From Flectonema sp. DT1601 (Eukaryota; Euglenozoa; Diplonemea; Diplonemida; Diplonemidae): a DNA stretch of 64,000 nucleotides. This document shows, one piece after another, positions 40,767 to 52,213 of this stretch (positions are counted from its first letter, which is position 1; every line of letters begins with the position of its first letter). The notes under the pieces were generated by a model. The model was given only the letters and a program-made list of their open reading frames with translations. It was not told the DNA's origin and did not search any database. Both the position numbers and the translations under genes were made by a program. Location: NCBI GenBank assembly GCA_964019425.1, contig OZ025814.1, forward strand, positions 820,001-884,000, written 5' to 3'.

Positions 40767-42471
40767 ATGTTTGAAGTAGCGGTGAGTGAGAGAAATTCAT
40801 TTTACGTATTTTGTTTTATGTCATCGGAACACATTCAAGTAACAGGTTCCAGGCATATCGGTGGTAATTATCTTTGAGGAATATTAACTTTTTAATATGA
40901 ATTATTTTATTAAAACAGGAACTTTCTGTATCTCCGCTTCTGCCCATCACTCAAAATAATCCAAAACGGGTCAGCTATCGTCAGTAGTAAAATGCCCTTG
41001 GTCATTCTCAACCGGGGCACTCCAAGTAGGGCAAAGTTCGGGTGCTGTTTACCCACTTTGTGAGGACACAGTTAAACAGGTTGAATGGATACCAGTCAGA
41101 TTGACGATGAGAGAAAGACAGCGACAACGATTAGTAAAAGCAGTAATGCAAGCCTCAGAGTACACTGATCAAGTTGACAGAGCCGATATCACTGAAGGAA
41201 AGAGAACACGAACTATCATGAGGGAATTATATAATCATTTTTTAGGAATCTACGTTGCCGATTCAAACATATCAGAAGGAGTCATGATGTGCCAGGAGCA
41301 GGACATCAGCGAAGCTGCAGAATGTATGCAGACCGAAATTGAGCTATTTCGGCGATACAAAACCATGAATCCAGAGTTACTACGATATGAGTACGCCAAG
41401 GCACTTTCAATATTACAAGACAGCTCAAGGCCTCATATCTCAGAGCATCTTGGATTTAGCGCTGTTACTCCTATTAAGACAGTAAAATCAGAAGCCATTG
41501 CCATGGGGATCGAAGACCTTCTAGAAGACGAGGACTTAGCTCTTGCCACCACTCCTGTTCCTCGACTTCGGTATATCAGTGACTTGAATAAGGCATTGAG
41601 ACGTAAGGATATTACTGTTAAGAATATGATTCAAGAGTATTCTATTCCTGTTCGTAGAGGGATTGGAAATACGAGAGAAAGAGTTGAACAATTAATAAGA
41701 TCGATTGATGACTGTAATTGTTATCACAGAGACAACTGTGATACGATTGTTGAGTTGACAGAGCTGTTAGAAGAAAACTTTTCACCTGATAATATAGAAA
41801 CAGATTTAGCACTTACAATTGATGAAGGAAGTGAGGGATCAAGACTATCACACAACCATGCTCAACAGTATCAGTATGTACTGCAATCGCTAACTCTTTG
41901 GAAAAACATAACAGCAAATATGTACAAATTATGGCTTACCATGGAAACTGATTTACTCGACAGTGAAAACGACTACACATTAACAAATACTGGTCAAGGA
42001 TTTCACAGACTCCAACAATCAAAAAGACTGTTTGCGGCGATGGATGATATTATTAAAACAACAAAAGAACAAGTTGACGTTTGGATTGGATCTGATAAAG
42101 TTCATATGGGAGACCATCAGGTTCCGAATGGATTTTTATTTATTGACAAATACGCTCAGATATCAAGAATAATAAATCCAATATTATGCACCCTGGATGA
42201 GATAAATGCGATAGCAAAGGATAAAGAACACAAGGAATTCATTACGTCGTTATGGTCGTCTCCTGATAAACTTAAAAAGATTATTCTTTGTGATTTTTTT
42301 AAACATGCCTTCGATGGATCCGGTGGGTCTAACGACTTAGACGCTGGTAGTTGCATTGATGGTCGACTGACATCAGCTTGGAATTGGTGCAGTACAATAA
42401 AACAAAAGTCATTTTATCCAATTTTCCTACTGGCAGGATTTGGTTCATTTGACGGTGAGCTGGACGAGTAA
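40767..42471 (+). CDS. DUF2009 / UPF0652 family protein
   Basis: The main exon carries the family signature near the C-terminus: HMGDHQVPNGFLFIDKY, CDFFKHAFDGSG and GSCIDGRLTSAWNWCS, plus RRYKTMNPELLRYEYAKAL and HDHA-like SHNHAQQYQYVLQSLTLW. The function is unknown in all eukaryotes. The first in-frame ATG of this exon is 41107, but the frame is open and protein-like well upstream (CPWSFSTGALQV, YPLCEDTVKQVEWIPVRL), so coding starts earlier. My best model is exon 40767-40863 joined to 40985-42471 (donor GTAATT, acceptor ATCGTCAG, phase 1), giving 527 codons. A nearer acceptor ending 40918 would bring an in-frame TAA. The 5' exon is uncertain; the family call is not. Confidence 0.85.
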
Positions 42472-42677
42472 TAAGAACTTTTTTTTTTTTTTTAATAATT
42501 AGATATTTAATTATGCCTCATCAGTTTCTGTTATCAGTGTCAGTTAGCATCCGTCTTTATTTATTTTTATTTTTTATTTTTTTTTTCATTCTGTTAATCT
42601 GGTGATAGTTAATTACTGAAAAACCATAAAAAATATAAAAAAATTTATTTCGTAGAATAGAACTTTTCTAATTAAAA

Positions 42678-44186
42678 ATGGACCTTTATATTGGTCAGAA
42701 TATTGAAGTCGAATACAGAGGAAATTGGTTTCCAGCAACAGTGAGGGATATAAGAGGAGGGTTGGTAGATATTGATTGGGAGGATGGGACATTCGCAACG
42801 GGATTGCTTAGAACTGAAGTTAGACCAATTCAGTGTAGGGGAGTGAGTCCAGATCCACCGTTAAATATGAGAGATGCTTTTGGTGAAAAAAAAGTTTCCC
42901 CGACGAGACCCAGAGATGACATTGCTGTGATTCCTTCATTAGATAATTCAATGTATATTCCTGCACCTGTTGTGGATATTTATAGTATTGGAATAAATAG
43001 AGCAGAAAGCCCCCTGAGAACATACGATATACCAACAGTGGGAATACCTACTGCTGTCACAATGTCACCAGCGCCATTAGCAGTCTTAACGTCTGGTAGA
43101 GTAGCGCCAATGACATCTCCTCCTCCTCCTGTCCAATGCATTGCTGCAATGCCACCATCGAGTATCGATCCAGGAATGTTTGGGTTGTTCCTTCAATATG
43201 CTCCTCATCATCTCGTAACTCATGAATCTATTATCGATGCTTTGTTTATAGAACGTGCTCGAGTAGAGACACTCCTCCGAACTCATCCACTACCAGAGAT
43301 TGTAACCCCTCTATCATTTAATACTTGGTTAAAACATACTGAACCAGGTACTACTAATTGGTTGAAAGACACATTAGTAAGGGGAGTAGAACAAAGGAGG
43401 ATTGATGTCGAAGCGAGAGTAAACATGACAGGAAGTCCTCATAGAACGAGACAGGAAGCTGCTGCTGCTGCTGTAGCGTCAAGATCACCAACCCCAGTGA
43501 GGAAATCAAGATCTCCATCAGTTGATCATAGACAAACACAACCTTGTACTCCTGATTGTGCTCATAGACCTTCAGCTAGTCCTCATCGTCGTATGTCTCG
43601 CATGTCTTCTGCTGGCTCTCTAGGAAGACGTTCCAGCTCTTTAGGAAAACGTTCCAGTTCTCTGGGAAGGCGTTCGGTCAGCAGCAGTCACAGCAGCCTT
43701 CCACAAGTAGTTGTTGTGTCAGGAGTAAAACACACTTTTCGCAATAACCTAAATGGAAGGTACTCTCGCGCCTTGAAGAGAAAGGGAGATTCAGTAGCCG
43801 GTATCGTTACTCGGTATCAACGAATTCTTGGAAATGCCGTATTATATCGAACAAATGATGGGAGATGGAGATTAAACGATTCTCATTCACCGGTTGGATG
43901 GGTTTACTCTAACGGATATCTTGTGGGAAAGTGGATTGAAGATGCTGCTTCAGGAGACTACACAGGTGCTGCAGGTACTGCTTACCCAATTGTTAAAAGT
44001 GAAACTGATAGAAAAGGTACTCGCGCGTCATCTCCTGGAAGAGGACACATGTCGTCAGGAACTCCTCGAATGTCACAAAAGTACAGAGCGTCAACTGATG
44101 CTTTATATAACACTCGTCAACCAATAAAAGGCCGAGCAGGATCTTTTGGAAATGCAAAACGCTTCACGGGACCAGGTCGAGTGTAG
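42678..44186 (+). CDS. Tudor/SH3-like domain protein with Ser-rich linker
   Basis: 502 aa. Residues ~4-52 form a compact beta domain (GQNIEVEYRGNWFPATVRDI...VDIDWEDGTF) of the Tudor/Agenet/SH3-like kind, with aromatic residues that could line a binding groove. The middle is disordered and repeats LGRRSSSLGKRSSSLGRRS, likely phosphorylated. A second folded segment at ~350-425 (GRYSRALKRKGDSVAGIV...NDGRWRLNDS) includes GWVYSNGYLVGKWIE. The last residues, RAGSFGNAKRFTGPGRV, resemble the SFGxAxRF/PGPG motifs of flagellar microtubule proteins. Both chromatin and axoneme roles fit the parts. Confidence 0.72.
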   Translation: MDLYIGQNIEVEYRGNWFPATVRDIRGGLVDIDWEDGTFATGLLRTEVRPIQCRGVSPDPPLNMRDAFGEKKVSPTRPRDDIAVIPSLDNSMYIPAPVVDIYSIGINRAESPLRTYDIPTVGIPTAVTMSPAPLAVLTSGRVAPMTSPPPPVQCIAAMPPSSIDPGMFGLFLQYAPHHLVTHESIIDALFIERARVETLLRTHPLPEIVTPLSFNTWLKHTEPGTTNWLKDTLVRGVEQRRIDVEARVNMTGSPHRTRQEAAAAAVASRSPTPVRKSRSPSVDHRQTQPCTPDCAHRPSASPHRRMSRMSSAGSLGRRSSSLGKRSSSLGRRSVSSSHSSLPQVVVVSGVKHTFRNNLNGRYSRALKRKGDSVAGIVTRYQRILGNAVLYRTNDGRWRLNDSHSPVGWVYSNGYLVGKWIEDAASGDYTGAAGTAYPIVKSETDRKGTRASSPGRGHMSSGTPRMSQKYRASTDALYNTRQPIKGRAGSFGNAKRFTGPGRV

Positions 44187-44807
44187 ACCAACACATTAAA
44201 TAATATGATAATTCCTTTTGATTAGCATCACCAAATTATAAAATTTTTAGTGACTTCTTTCCGAGTTTTTTTTTTCTCTTTTTTCTTGTTTCTAGATAAT
44301 TCCAGTACCGTTATCCCATTTTCCTAATTATAGCCCCATTTTCATGTTGTATCTTATAAGTATTTTATTTTTTTTGTTAAACAGTTTGCAGGCAGTAGAA
44401 TTTGAAAGATATCAAACTGATGTCTACTTTCATTCTGCTCACGCTTCCCTTCGAAGATTATTCCAAAAAAAAAAAAAAAAAAAAAGCAACGATCTTGCTT
44501 GATTTATACCTAGCTATTCACCAAGGAAACTTGGTTTTGTGTACCTATTTTTTTCCCCTTTTTCTTCTTTTTTTGTTGTTGTGTACTTATCCTTTGCTCC
44601 ATTCAAACCGGAGGAATTATGAAAAGATCCCTATTCGGATGAAATGAACCGAAGAAAAAATAAATATTAAAACAATATCATAAATCTTTTTTTTCTTTTC
44701 CATTACAGAAAACAATAGATTTATGTAGCACCACAATCTTGACCCCCTCTTTATAACTGTGTTGAAAAATATGTATTGCAATACACTTGTGTAACAGATA
44801 ACAAAAG
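44187..44807 (+). other. Spacer with hairpin and candidate acceptor
   Basis: ACCAAG-GAAA-CTTGGT at 44520-44535 has a GNRA-type loop and resembles 27317-27333. An A run precedes it. ACACTTGTGTAACAG ending near 44797 is a plausible acceptor for the kinase gene. Confidence 0.45.
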
Positions 44808-46136
44808 ATGAGTGTTTCGGTAGTTGCTTGGAGTGGAAAAGCTCAAATAAAAGTTAATATTAATGTGTCGGAGGGAACGATCAAACTGGGTGACGAAAGT
44901 TTGGACGCGAGAGACATAGTGTTCATTCGAAAAGACGTATTGGAACTGATGGTTGAGACGTTGGAAGGAGAAATGGGATCGAAGAAAACAATTCAAAGAG
45001 TTCTCCGATTCGAAGCGATCGGCGACAATGACATAGTTGAGGAAGCTTTAACAACACTGACGAGAGATAAAAAGAATATCTCTTTTATTGATAAAATTCA
45101 TGTTATTCTAAACCCGTTTAGCGGAACTGGAAAATCACAAACAAAATGGGCAATCTTACGGACATACTTCGACTTTCTTAATCTTCCATATGAAGTTCAC
45201 AGAACGATGTACCAATTGCATGCAACAGAAATCGCTACTCAAATATGTGATCAAAAAAAGACAACAAGCTTTTTATGTGTTGGTGGTGATGGCATAACGC
45301 ATGAGGTGATAAATGGGATTCCTACAAGTCAAAATCCAAAACCAACCATATACATACTCCCTGCAGGATCTGGTAATGGTATGGCGAGAACATTGGGAGT
45401 ATTCACTGATGCGGATGCTATGTGGACTATTCTTAATGGAAAGTCATCACCTGTTGACTGCTTTACATTCACACAAGACAATCCTACAGATCGCTCAAGT
45501 GGTAAAGTCATTCCTGGACTTGCTGAAACTAAAAAGAAATCATTTCTCCATCTCAACTACGGAATTGTTTCTGATATAGATTTCGAAAGTGAAATTCTTA
45601 GATGTTGTGGTGCTACTCGTTTTCCTGTTACAGCAGTGTGGAAGATACTAACATACCCTCACTACAGAGCAAAGATAACTATGACTGTTGTTGATGATAC
45701 GGAGAAAGAAATATGGAAACCAACCATGGCAGGTGAACAACCGTCAATCAATCACAAAACTGTTAAAGATGAAAAAGTTGTTGTTATAGATGACGACTTT
45801 GTCTTAGTGTCTGTAAGTAACGTTAGTTTTCTATCAGAAGGCATGTGTCTCAACCCATACGCTAACATCAATTCTGGTCTTCTTGACGTCGCCGTGGCAC
45901 TTCGATCAGATATTTCGAGAATCAAGCTAATCGATTTATTTAACAAAGCTGAGACAACAAGCCTCTCAACAGTTTCATATGTCAAACACTACAAGGCGAC
46001 CTCTTTTAAACTTGAGCCAAAGGCTGATACTGCTTACCAAGGTAAATTTGACCTTGACGGAGAATGGCTAACTTATGGGAACGCCACTATGGGCGTATTA
46101 CCTGGTGAGCTTAATTTAGTTACACCACATTGGTAA
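44808..46136 (+). CDS. Sphingosine kinase / diacylglycerol-kinase-fold lipid kinase
   Basis: 442 aa. A ~100-residue N-terminal beta domain precedes the catalytic fold. The kinase motifs are in order: ILNPFSGTGKS (nucleotide loop), GGDGITHEVINGI at ~159 with the catalytic GGDG, ILPAGSGNGMARTLG, then SNVSFLSEGMCLNPYANINSGLLDVAV and the C-terminal FDLDGEW with the conserved Asp-Gly-Glu. The length and layout match sphingosine kinases, which make sphingosine-1-phosphate in cytosol and at membranes; ceramide kinase is less likely because no long PH insert is seen. It acts in lipid signalling, as may the hydroxylase at 59608. Confidence 0.9.
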   Translation: MSVSVVAWSGKAQIKVNINVSEGTIKLGDESLDARDIVFIRKDVLELMVETLEGEMGSKKTIQRVLRFEAIGDNDIVEEALTTLTRDKKNISFIDKIHVILNPFSGTGKSQTKWAILRTYFDFLNLPYEVHRTMYQLHATEIATQICDQKKTTSFLCVGGDGITHEVINGIPTSQNPKPTIYILPAGSGNGMARTLGVFTDADAMWTILNGKSSPVDCFTFTQDNPTDRSSGKVIPGLAETKKKSFLHLNYGIVSDIDFESEILRCCGATRFPVTAVWKILTYPHYRAKITMTVVDDTEKEIWKPTMAGEQPSINHKTVKDEKVVVIDDDFVLVSVSNVSFLSEGMCLNPYANINSGLLDVAVALRSDISRIKLIDLFNKAETTSLSTVSYVKHYKATSFKLEPKADTAYQGKFDLDGEWLTYGNATMGVLPGELNLVTPHW

Positions 46137-46520
46137 ACGAAGGGATATCTGTTTGTTTTCTACGTTGAATGAACTCTTTGCTATGTTTCTTGAGTCCTCT
46201 CACGCAGATGACTCGCGTAGGACAATTGATACTTTAGCGACCAGAAGTTCAGAAAACTTAATAATATTAGTTATCTATATCTGAACCAATTTTCCTTTTT
46301 CTTGATTTCCCTTTTTTTTTTCTTTTTACTTGTCAACACAAAGGCGTAAAAAAAAAAAAAAAAAAAAAAAAAAGACAGACATAAAAGAACGAAAAATAAA
46401 CTAGCTCCTGAAAATTTATAAATGTTTCGCAAAAATATTGATCTGATCAAGACGTCTTTTGATGTTTTTTTTTTTTTTTTTTAAATGTTATTTTTTAAAG
46501 TATCCCCCCTATCTCTCAAC
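46137..46520 (+). other. Spacer
   Basis: A and T runs at 46349-46374 and 46466-46482. TTATTTTTTAAAG ending 46500 is the nearest candidate acceptor and favours ATG 46521 over the in-frame ATG at 46485, which lies inside the T-rich tract. Confidence 0.45.
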
Positions 46521-49500
46521 ATGGTTGATATGTTGATATATCGGTGTGTTACATCAGAAAATCGCCATCGCGTTCGTCAAGAACCGAGTATCAACAGTGA
46601 TGTAATAGGATACATTGAAAAGCATCAGGAAGTCGAAGGGGGTGAAATTATAAAAACAAAAACCGACTCATGGATTGCAACCTGTAGTGGATGGTCGCTA
46701 ATGAAAGTGAAAGGAAAACAATTCCTCGAACTGGTTACTGCTAACCAAACAAAAGTTAGAACCCGAAGAGAAAAACAAAAACAACAAGACCAACAAGACC
46801 ATAATAATAAACAAACAACAGCCTTATCATTCGTACTTCAGAAGGGAATAATATCGACGGAAGATGATGTTGCTGAGGTTGTATCTTATGTCAGTTCATT
46901 ACCGAGTAAGAAGATACCTTCATCTGAGATACTGAATCAGATTTATCAATTTTATAGCTCAAGAGTATTACGAGACGTTCAAAAGGTCGTCTTGAAAAAA
47001 CTCCTTCCCTGGTTGTCGTTTACTCAAAAAGAATCGACTGCTGTAATCCTTTCTTGTATAAGTGCTATTGTCGGTTGTGTTCCTGAACTTATTGAAGAAC
47101 ACTTGAAAGTTTTATTTGATTATTTTTGTAATAATTCAGGAACTCCACAAAAAGAAGCCAACCTCTTTCTGGATCACCTCCCATCAGTGTTAATTGCTGT
47201 AGCTCAATGTGAGTGTTCACGAACTGCATCTCTAACCATCGAATCTGTGACGACTTCATTATCAAAGTCAGTTCCAATTATCATAGAACAACTGCTTATT
47301 GCTTCTGATGGTAACGACAAACTTCTCATAAAGATCACCTCTGAGTGGATCGTTTCTTTAGAACAAACCCAATTCTGCGCTGCTAACGCTATTCTAACTC
47401 ATTTGGTCTCTCAATTAATTGCTTTCAGTCAACAAGGTAAATACTTATCTGTGACTGCTGAGATTATTGGCAGGGCAGCTAAAGCTGTAAGGCTACAATC
47501 TCAATGCATACCAACAAAAGTTAATTTATCGACGGTGGAAAGGAATCTACCTGCCCCGAGATATATTCCAACATACGATGATAACTGTGAAACAATTAAT
47601 AATTTCATTTCTAATATAAATAAACAATCAAGTATTGATAATTGGATTAAACATCGATCTTCTAAATCAGAACTTAAACAGCTTTTAACAATCATAAACG
47701 TTGAAGATGCTTCACTTTCAGCAGAAGCACTTTTAAGCAAAATCCAAAACTACGAATCATCTCAAAAAGACAATGAAATATCAATTCTCAAATCAATGGA
47801 CAAGACTGATCTTGTTGATGAGGCTGCGTTTGTTGGTATGTTTTTTTTTTATATTATTTGTTATTGAAAAGTTGAATCTAGTCTCTCTTCAATGACTAAT
47901 CTATAACAGGAATCAAAAGAAGCATCGCCACAAAGACTAAAAAACCCGAACTGATCGAAAAAATCATATCTGCGAGACATTCTAAAGTAAAAGGATCGAT
48001 CCTGTTGTATGATAGTTGTGAGTCTGTTGACGCTTCTTGTGATGAACTTTATAATTCAAACAGTTTTGTATGTGTTGAAGACAAGCGTCAATTCTTATCA
48101 TTTTGGTATGAAAAATGGTCACATATCGCAAAGCAAGTCAATGATGACTTAGAAGATGGTATTGAAAAGATGATTACAGAATACGCAATTAGAGTTAGAA
48201 AATCATGGTTTGATCTTCAACTTGCGAAGACATTAACATCTCATCAGGATACAGTTTCAAAGGCAAACGATGAATTGATATCTTACATTTTGAACTCTGG
48301 AAATAAAACTCTTGTGAAATATTACAAAAACATGATCACACACATCACTGCAATGTTCGCCAGCGATAAGACATCATCATCTATAAAGAAGAAGATATGC
48401 ACACAGCTTACAACCCTCATTGATATCGATCCGTCAATAATAGAAATCTTATGGCCAACAATAGGTCAATACTTACAAAAAGATCCGTCTGTTCTAACTG
48501 GATCTGATTCAATGATGGATTGCCTTACGATGGTTGTTCATAAGATTGATAGGTTCGACTCTTACATGCAAGGGTCAAAATCTCAGGCAACCCTTCCTTC
48601 GGGAAGGGTTGAATCAATAGTTAAAAAAATAATAAATTTAGTTCTTCGTATTTTAGAGAAGTCTCCTAGTGGTTCATTGGTTAAAAGATGTCTTAAACTA
48701 CTACGATTAACGAGTGCTCATCACAGCATCACTTCAGGAATTAATATAAGAATTATAACACAGTTAATAGCATTAGCTAAGAAAGGTATTTTTAAAGAAG
48801 AATGTTCGTCAGATGCATCTTTACTATTCATCGCATTGCTTTCTGGATCAAATGAAACAGACAGCAGCAACACAGATCCTGACATTATTGCAAAAACTGC
48901 TGACACGCTAATTGACGTTGTTGAAAGTGAAATTAACAATGGACCTCTTTTCTTATTTGATACCACGGCGGTCAGCCACAAACCAAATCCTCTAATGAAT
49001 GTCTTCTCTTTATTATTACAAAAAGGTGATTATGCGACACTAATATCGCCCATTGCTTCACATTTACTTTCTGTATCATCACTTCCTACACTACATCTGC
49101 TTCTAAAGTGTACTCTGGGTAGGGATGATGCTCTTTGGAGAACACATTATCAACTACAATACAAAACACTTATAAAATACGTAACTGACGTTCAAAGCAC
49201 GTCATCTACGGAATCTGTTGGTGACAACGATGAGAAGGTCAGTCAGTTCTTTCATTCGACGCATATTTTAATGTTGCTGACATCACCGAAAAAGTCATCT
49301 TCAAAATCCAATAAAAAGTCAAAAAATGACGACTACAAAATACCCCCAACAGCCGTCTCTCCTTTCTTACAACTATTGTCTTATTGTGGAAAGAATTCAC
49401 AGCTGGTTATAGTAAACTCAATAAAGTTTTTAGCACACATTTCATATTGTAAAGAGAGGTGTGTTGTAAGACAGGAAGCGTTGTTGAGTTTTTATGATTT

Positions 49501-51427
49501 CTTTAACAAGACTTATAACACGGTGACGAATGCCTACCTAAAAGCTTTTGTTCAACGTAAAGATGATGCATCAATTCAGCAACAGATACTTCCACATGTG
49601 TTGAGAGGGATGTTCATATTGTGTGAAATCGTCGGTTCAATGGAATGGGTCCGAACAGTCGTTCAAAAAGTATTACGAAGCGAGCGTAAAGATGATGTTT
49701 TGATTAAACCACCTGCTAATGGCACCACCCCTCGTAATGGTGCTATTTTAGCTAACATTTATCAAAATGTTTTGTGTGTTGTCGTCAACTACACTAGAAA
49801 TGAAAAAGCAATCGCTGTAGCACTTCGACTAACTGGATCTCTCTGTCGTCATGATGGAAAGACGTACTTTCCAGCTTCACAGAAGATTATAGCAATTGCA
49901 ATGAGAGATGAAGGTGGTAATCCAGAACCTAAGATTGCTGCAATTGAACTTATAAGAGATTTTCTCGTAGATGAGGAAGATAAAATAGAGAAAGCTCTCA
50001 ATCACCAGCAGTCATCCATCGAATCAAGTCCTGGAGCAGGTAACAGTCAAGATTCTGGTATTGCTGCCTCAATCCTTCAGACGTATCTACCTGGGATATT
50101 ATTGTGTTTGGGAGAACCTAATTTATATTTACGATCACTAGCGATGGACGTTGTTGATGTTTGCTATCACCAAGGACTGTCTTCTCCAGCAATCTCTATT
50201 GAACATATCATATGTAGTTCTGCTGATAATCAAATATCTATATCTGACTCAGCAACTTCTCTCCTTCAAAAGTTTGCTTCTAAAGGTTGGTCAGGTACCA
50301 TCGCGTCAAAGGCTGCTTGTGGTGTTCTCAAATCTTTTATATTGCATCTGAGGATGGCATTGACTTCTAAACAACCTTCTACTCCACTTGACTGGTCAAC
50401 AAAACAAAGTAACATTAATGAAATAAAAGGAACGAAGACAGCAAACACAGGAATCATACAATCAATTCACCTTCCGATGTATGAATCAGCTTTCTCATCA
50501 GTCCAGCGTGGGAAGGGAGGATCAAAGAGCTTAGCGACAGCCAGAGGCAAAGCAAAGGATGCTGGGCAATCAACAGCTGTGTTAGCATTAGTTAGACTAC
50601 TAACTGGTGCTGAGAAGCGTGATGATTGGAGAAAAAAGATTGAGAAGGTGTGTCCGTACGCTGCCCTTCAATTCCCAAGATATGTTGCGGAAGTTCTTTG
50701 CGCAATTCCATTCACTCGTTACAATCACGTACTTGATTGTGTTGAGGCGATAGAAAGCGGCATCGCTGTTACTGTCGAAGAGTGTACTGAGCAATTACGT
50801 TTACTCATGCCTGATGATACCAAAAAACCAAAGCCATCGGGAAAGCGTACCGCGTCGGGTAATAACCTCAACAAAGAAAATATAATTCCAAAAGGTCAAA
50901 CGACTAATCACACTTCTAAAACACCTTACGAAGTAGTAGTTGACGTGTTATCAGTTGTAACACTTTATCAATTATCATTATTCTTAAGAGCTGATTATGA
51001 TATCACAAAGAGAAAGACGAGAGACGAACCAGTTAAGTCAGTTCTACAAACTAGTTCAGAAACAGTAAAGAACTTCTTCACGAATACTGATATTGTTGAT
51101 GCTTGCTGTAATACTAATGAAGATGGAACTGTTGTATTTACAACTGAGAATTATTCAGATCTTGCAGAGACTCTGGGATCTGTGCAGATCTCTCTTGCAG
51201 AGCCTGTGAAGCGGAAGAAGCCTCCAACAAAAGGAGGAAAGACTAAAAGGAGAAGAAGAAGAGGATCTTCAACAAGCAGTTCTTCAAGCACTTCGTCAGA
51301 TTCTGAGAGCAGCAGTGAAAGCGAGTCTTCCTCAAGTACGGATCCATCTTCAGACGCAGAATCAGATGCATCTCATCAAGGAAAACGAAAAGCAGCATCA
51401 AAACGCCCCACAAAAAAGCGAAAGTAG
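46521..51427 (+). CDS. HEAT-repeat cohesin-loader-like protein (Scc2/NIPBL type) with N-terminal SH3-like domain
   Basis: Exons 46521-47835 and 47910-51427, phase 1; the 74-nt intron runs GTATGT...TAACAG. The product is 1610 aa. Residues 1-75 resemble a bacterial-type SH3 domain (RHRVRQEPSINSDVIGYIEKHQEV). The rest is helical repeats. The last third matches the Scc2/Nipped-B layout: ALRLTGSLCRHDG, then IELIRDFLVDEEDKIE, then RSLAMDVVDVCYHQGLSSP, which parallels the conserved gly-leu-val-his-pro stretch of NIPBL. The tail is basic and Ser/Asp-rich with nuclear-localisation-like KRKAASKRPTKKRK. Its role would be loading cohesin onto chromatin. Alternatives are condensin HEAT subunits or Pds5; these fit the C-terminal motifs less well. 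Confidence 0.72.
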
Positions 51428-52213
51428 CACCCAGAGCGATTGTTTATATCGTTTTGACAAATTACTGTCTGTAGACAGTGATCAGTTTTTTATTATTTTA
51501 TTTTTTATAGATTTTAATTTGTCCGTTATATTTAATAGTTTATTTTAGATTATTGTTTTGTAAGTTGAGTGGTGTGGACCCTTCTGGTTAAGTTCACATA
51601 ACCACCTGAAGAAGCTGATTTGTATTTTTATGTTTTTTTCTTTTTTCCCCCCGCTTTTGATTAGTACTGTATTTCGCTGAGCATTATCTGTTTTGCGAGT
51701 TTGAGTAGAATTCTTGTTTTTCTAACAAGTGACAATTATTATTATGATTATTATTATTACTACCGGTTCTGTAATTTTATTTGCGGATTTCTGTTTGCCC
51801 GTTCTGTTATAGAGATTTTCTTTCGGATTTGTGATTTCATTTCGGTGGGACCCCCTCGTTGTCATCAGTTCTGTATTTTGTAACCATTAATACTAACTTA
51901 CATAGTAATCACAATATCTATCGAAAAAAACTTTTTTAAATTATTTTTTAGTCGGGTTTCTTAACCCTCAAACACACACAAAAAAAAAAAAAAAAAAAAA
52001 AAAAAAAACAGACGAAAAATAGAATTATTGGTTTTATGTGTCACAAAAATCGACTAGAGACAATTAGATCGTTTTTTTTATCATACTCAGCACGTGAAGC
52101 CGCATGATAGTAAAAAAAATAAAGCAACTCACAATCTTTGACTAACACCAATTATCTCACAGTTGCATTTGCATTTAAAAAAAACAACACAAAAAAACAC
52201 AAATGCATCAATC
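51428..52213 (+). other. Spacer
   Basis: T-rich, with an (ATT)n-like stretch near 51736-51760 and an A run near 51980-52008. AATTATCTCACAG ending 52162 is the acceptor candidate for the next gene. No coding frame is credible here. Confidence 0.5.
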
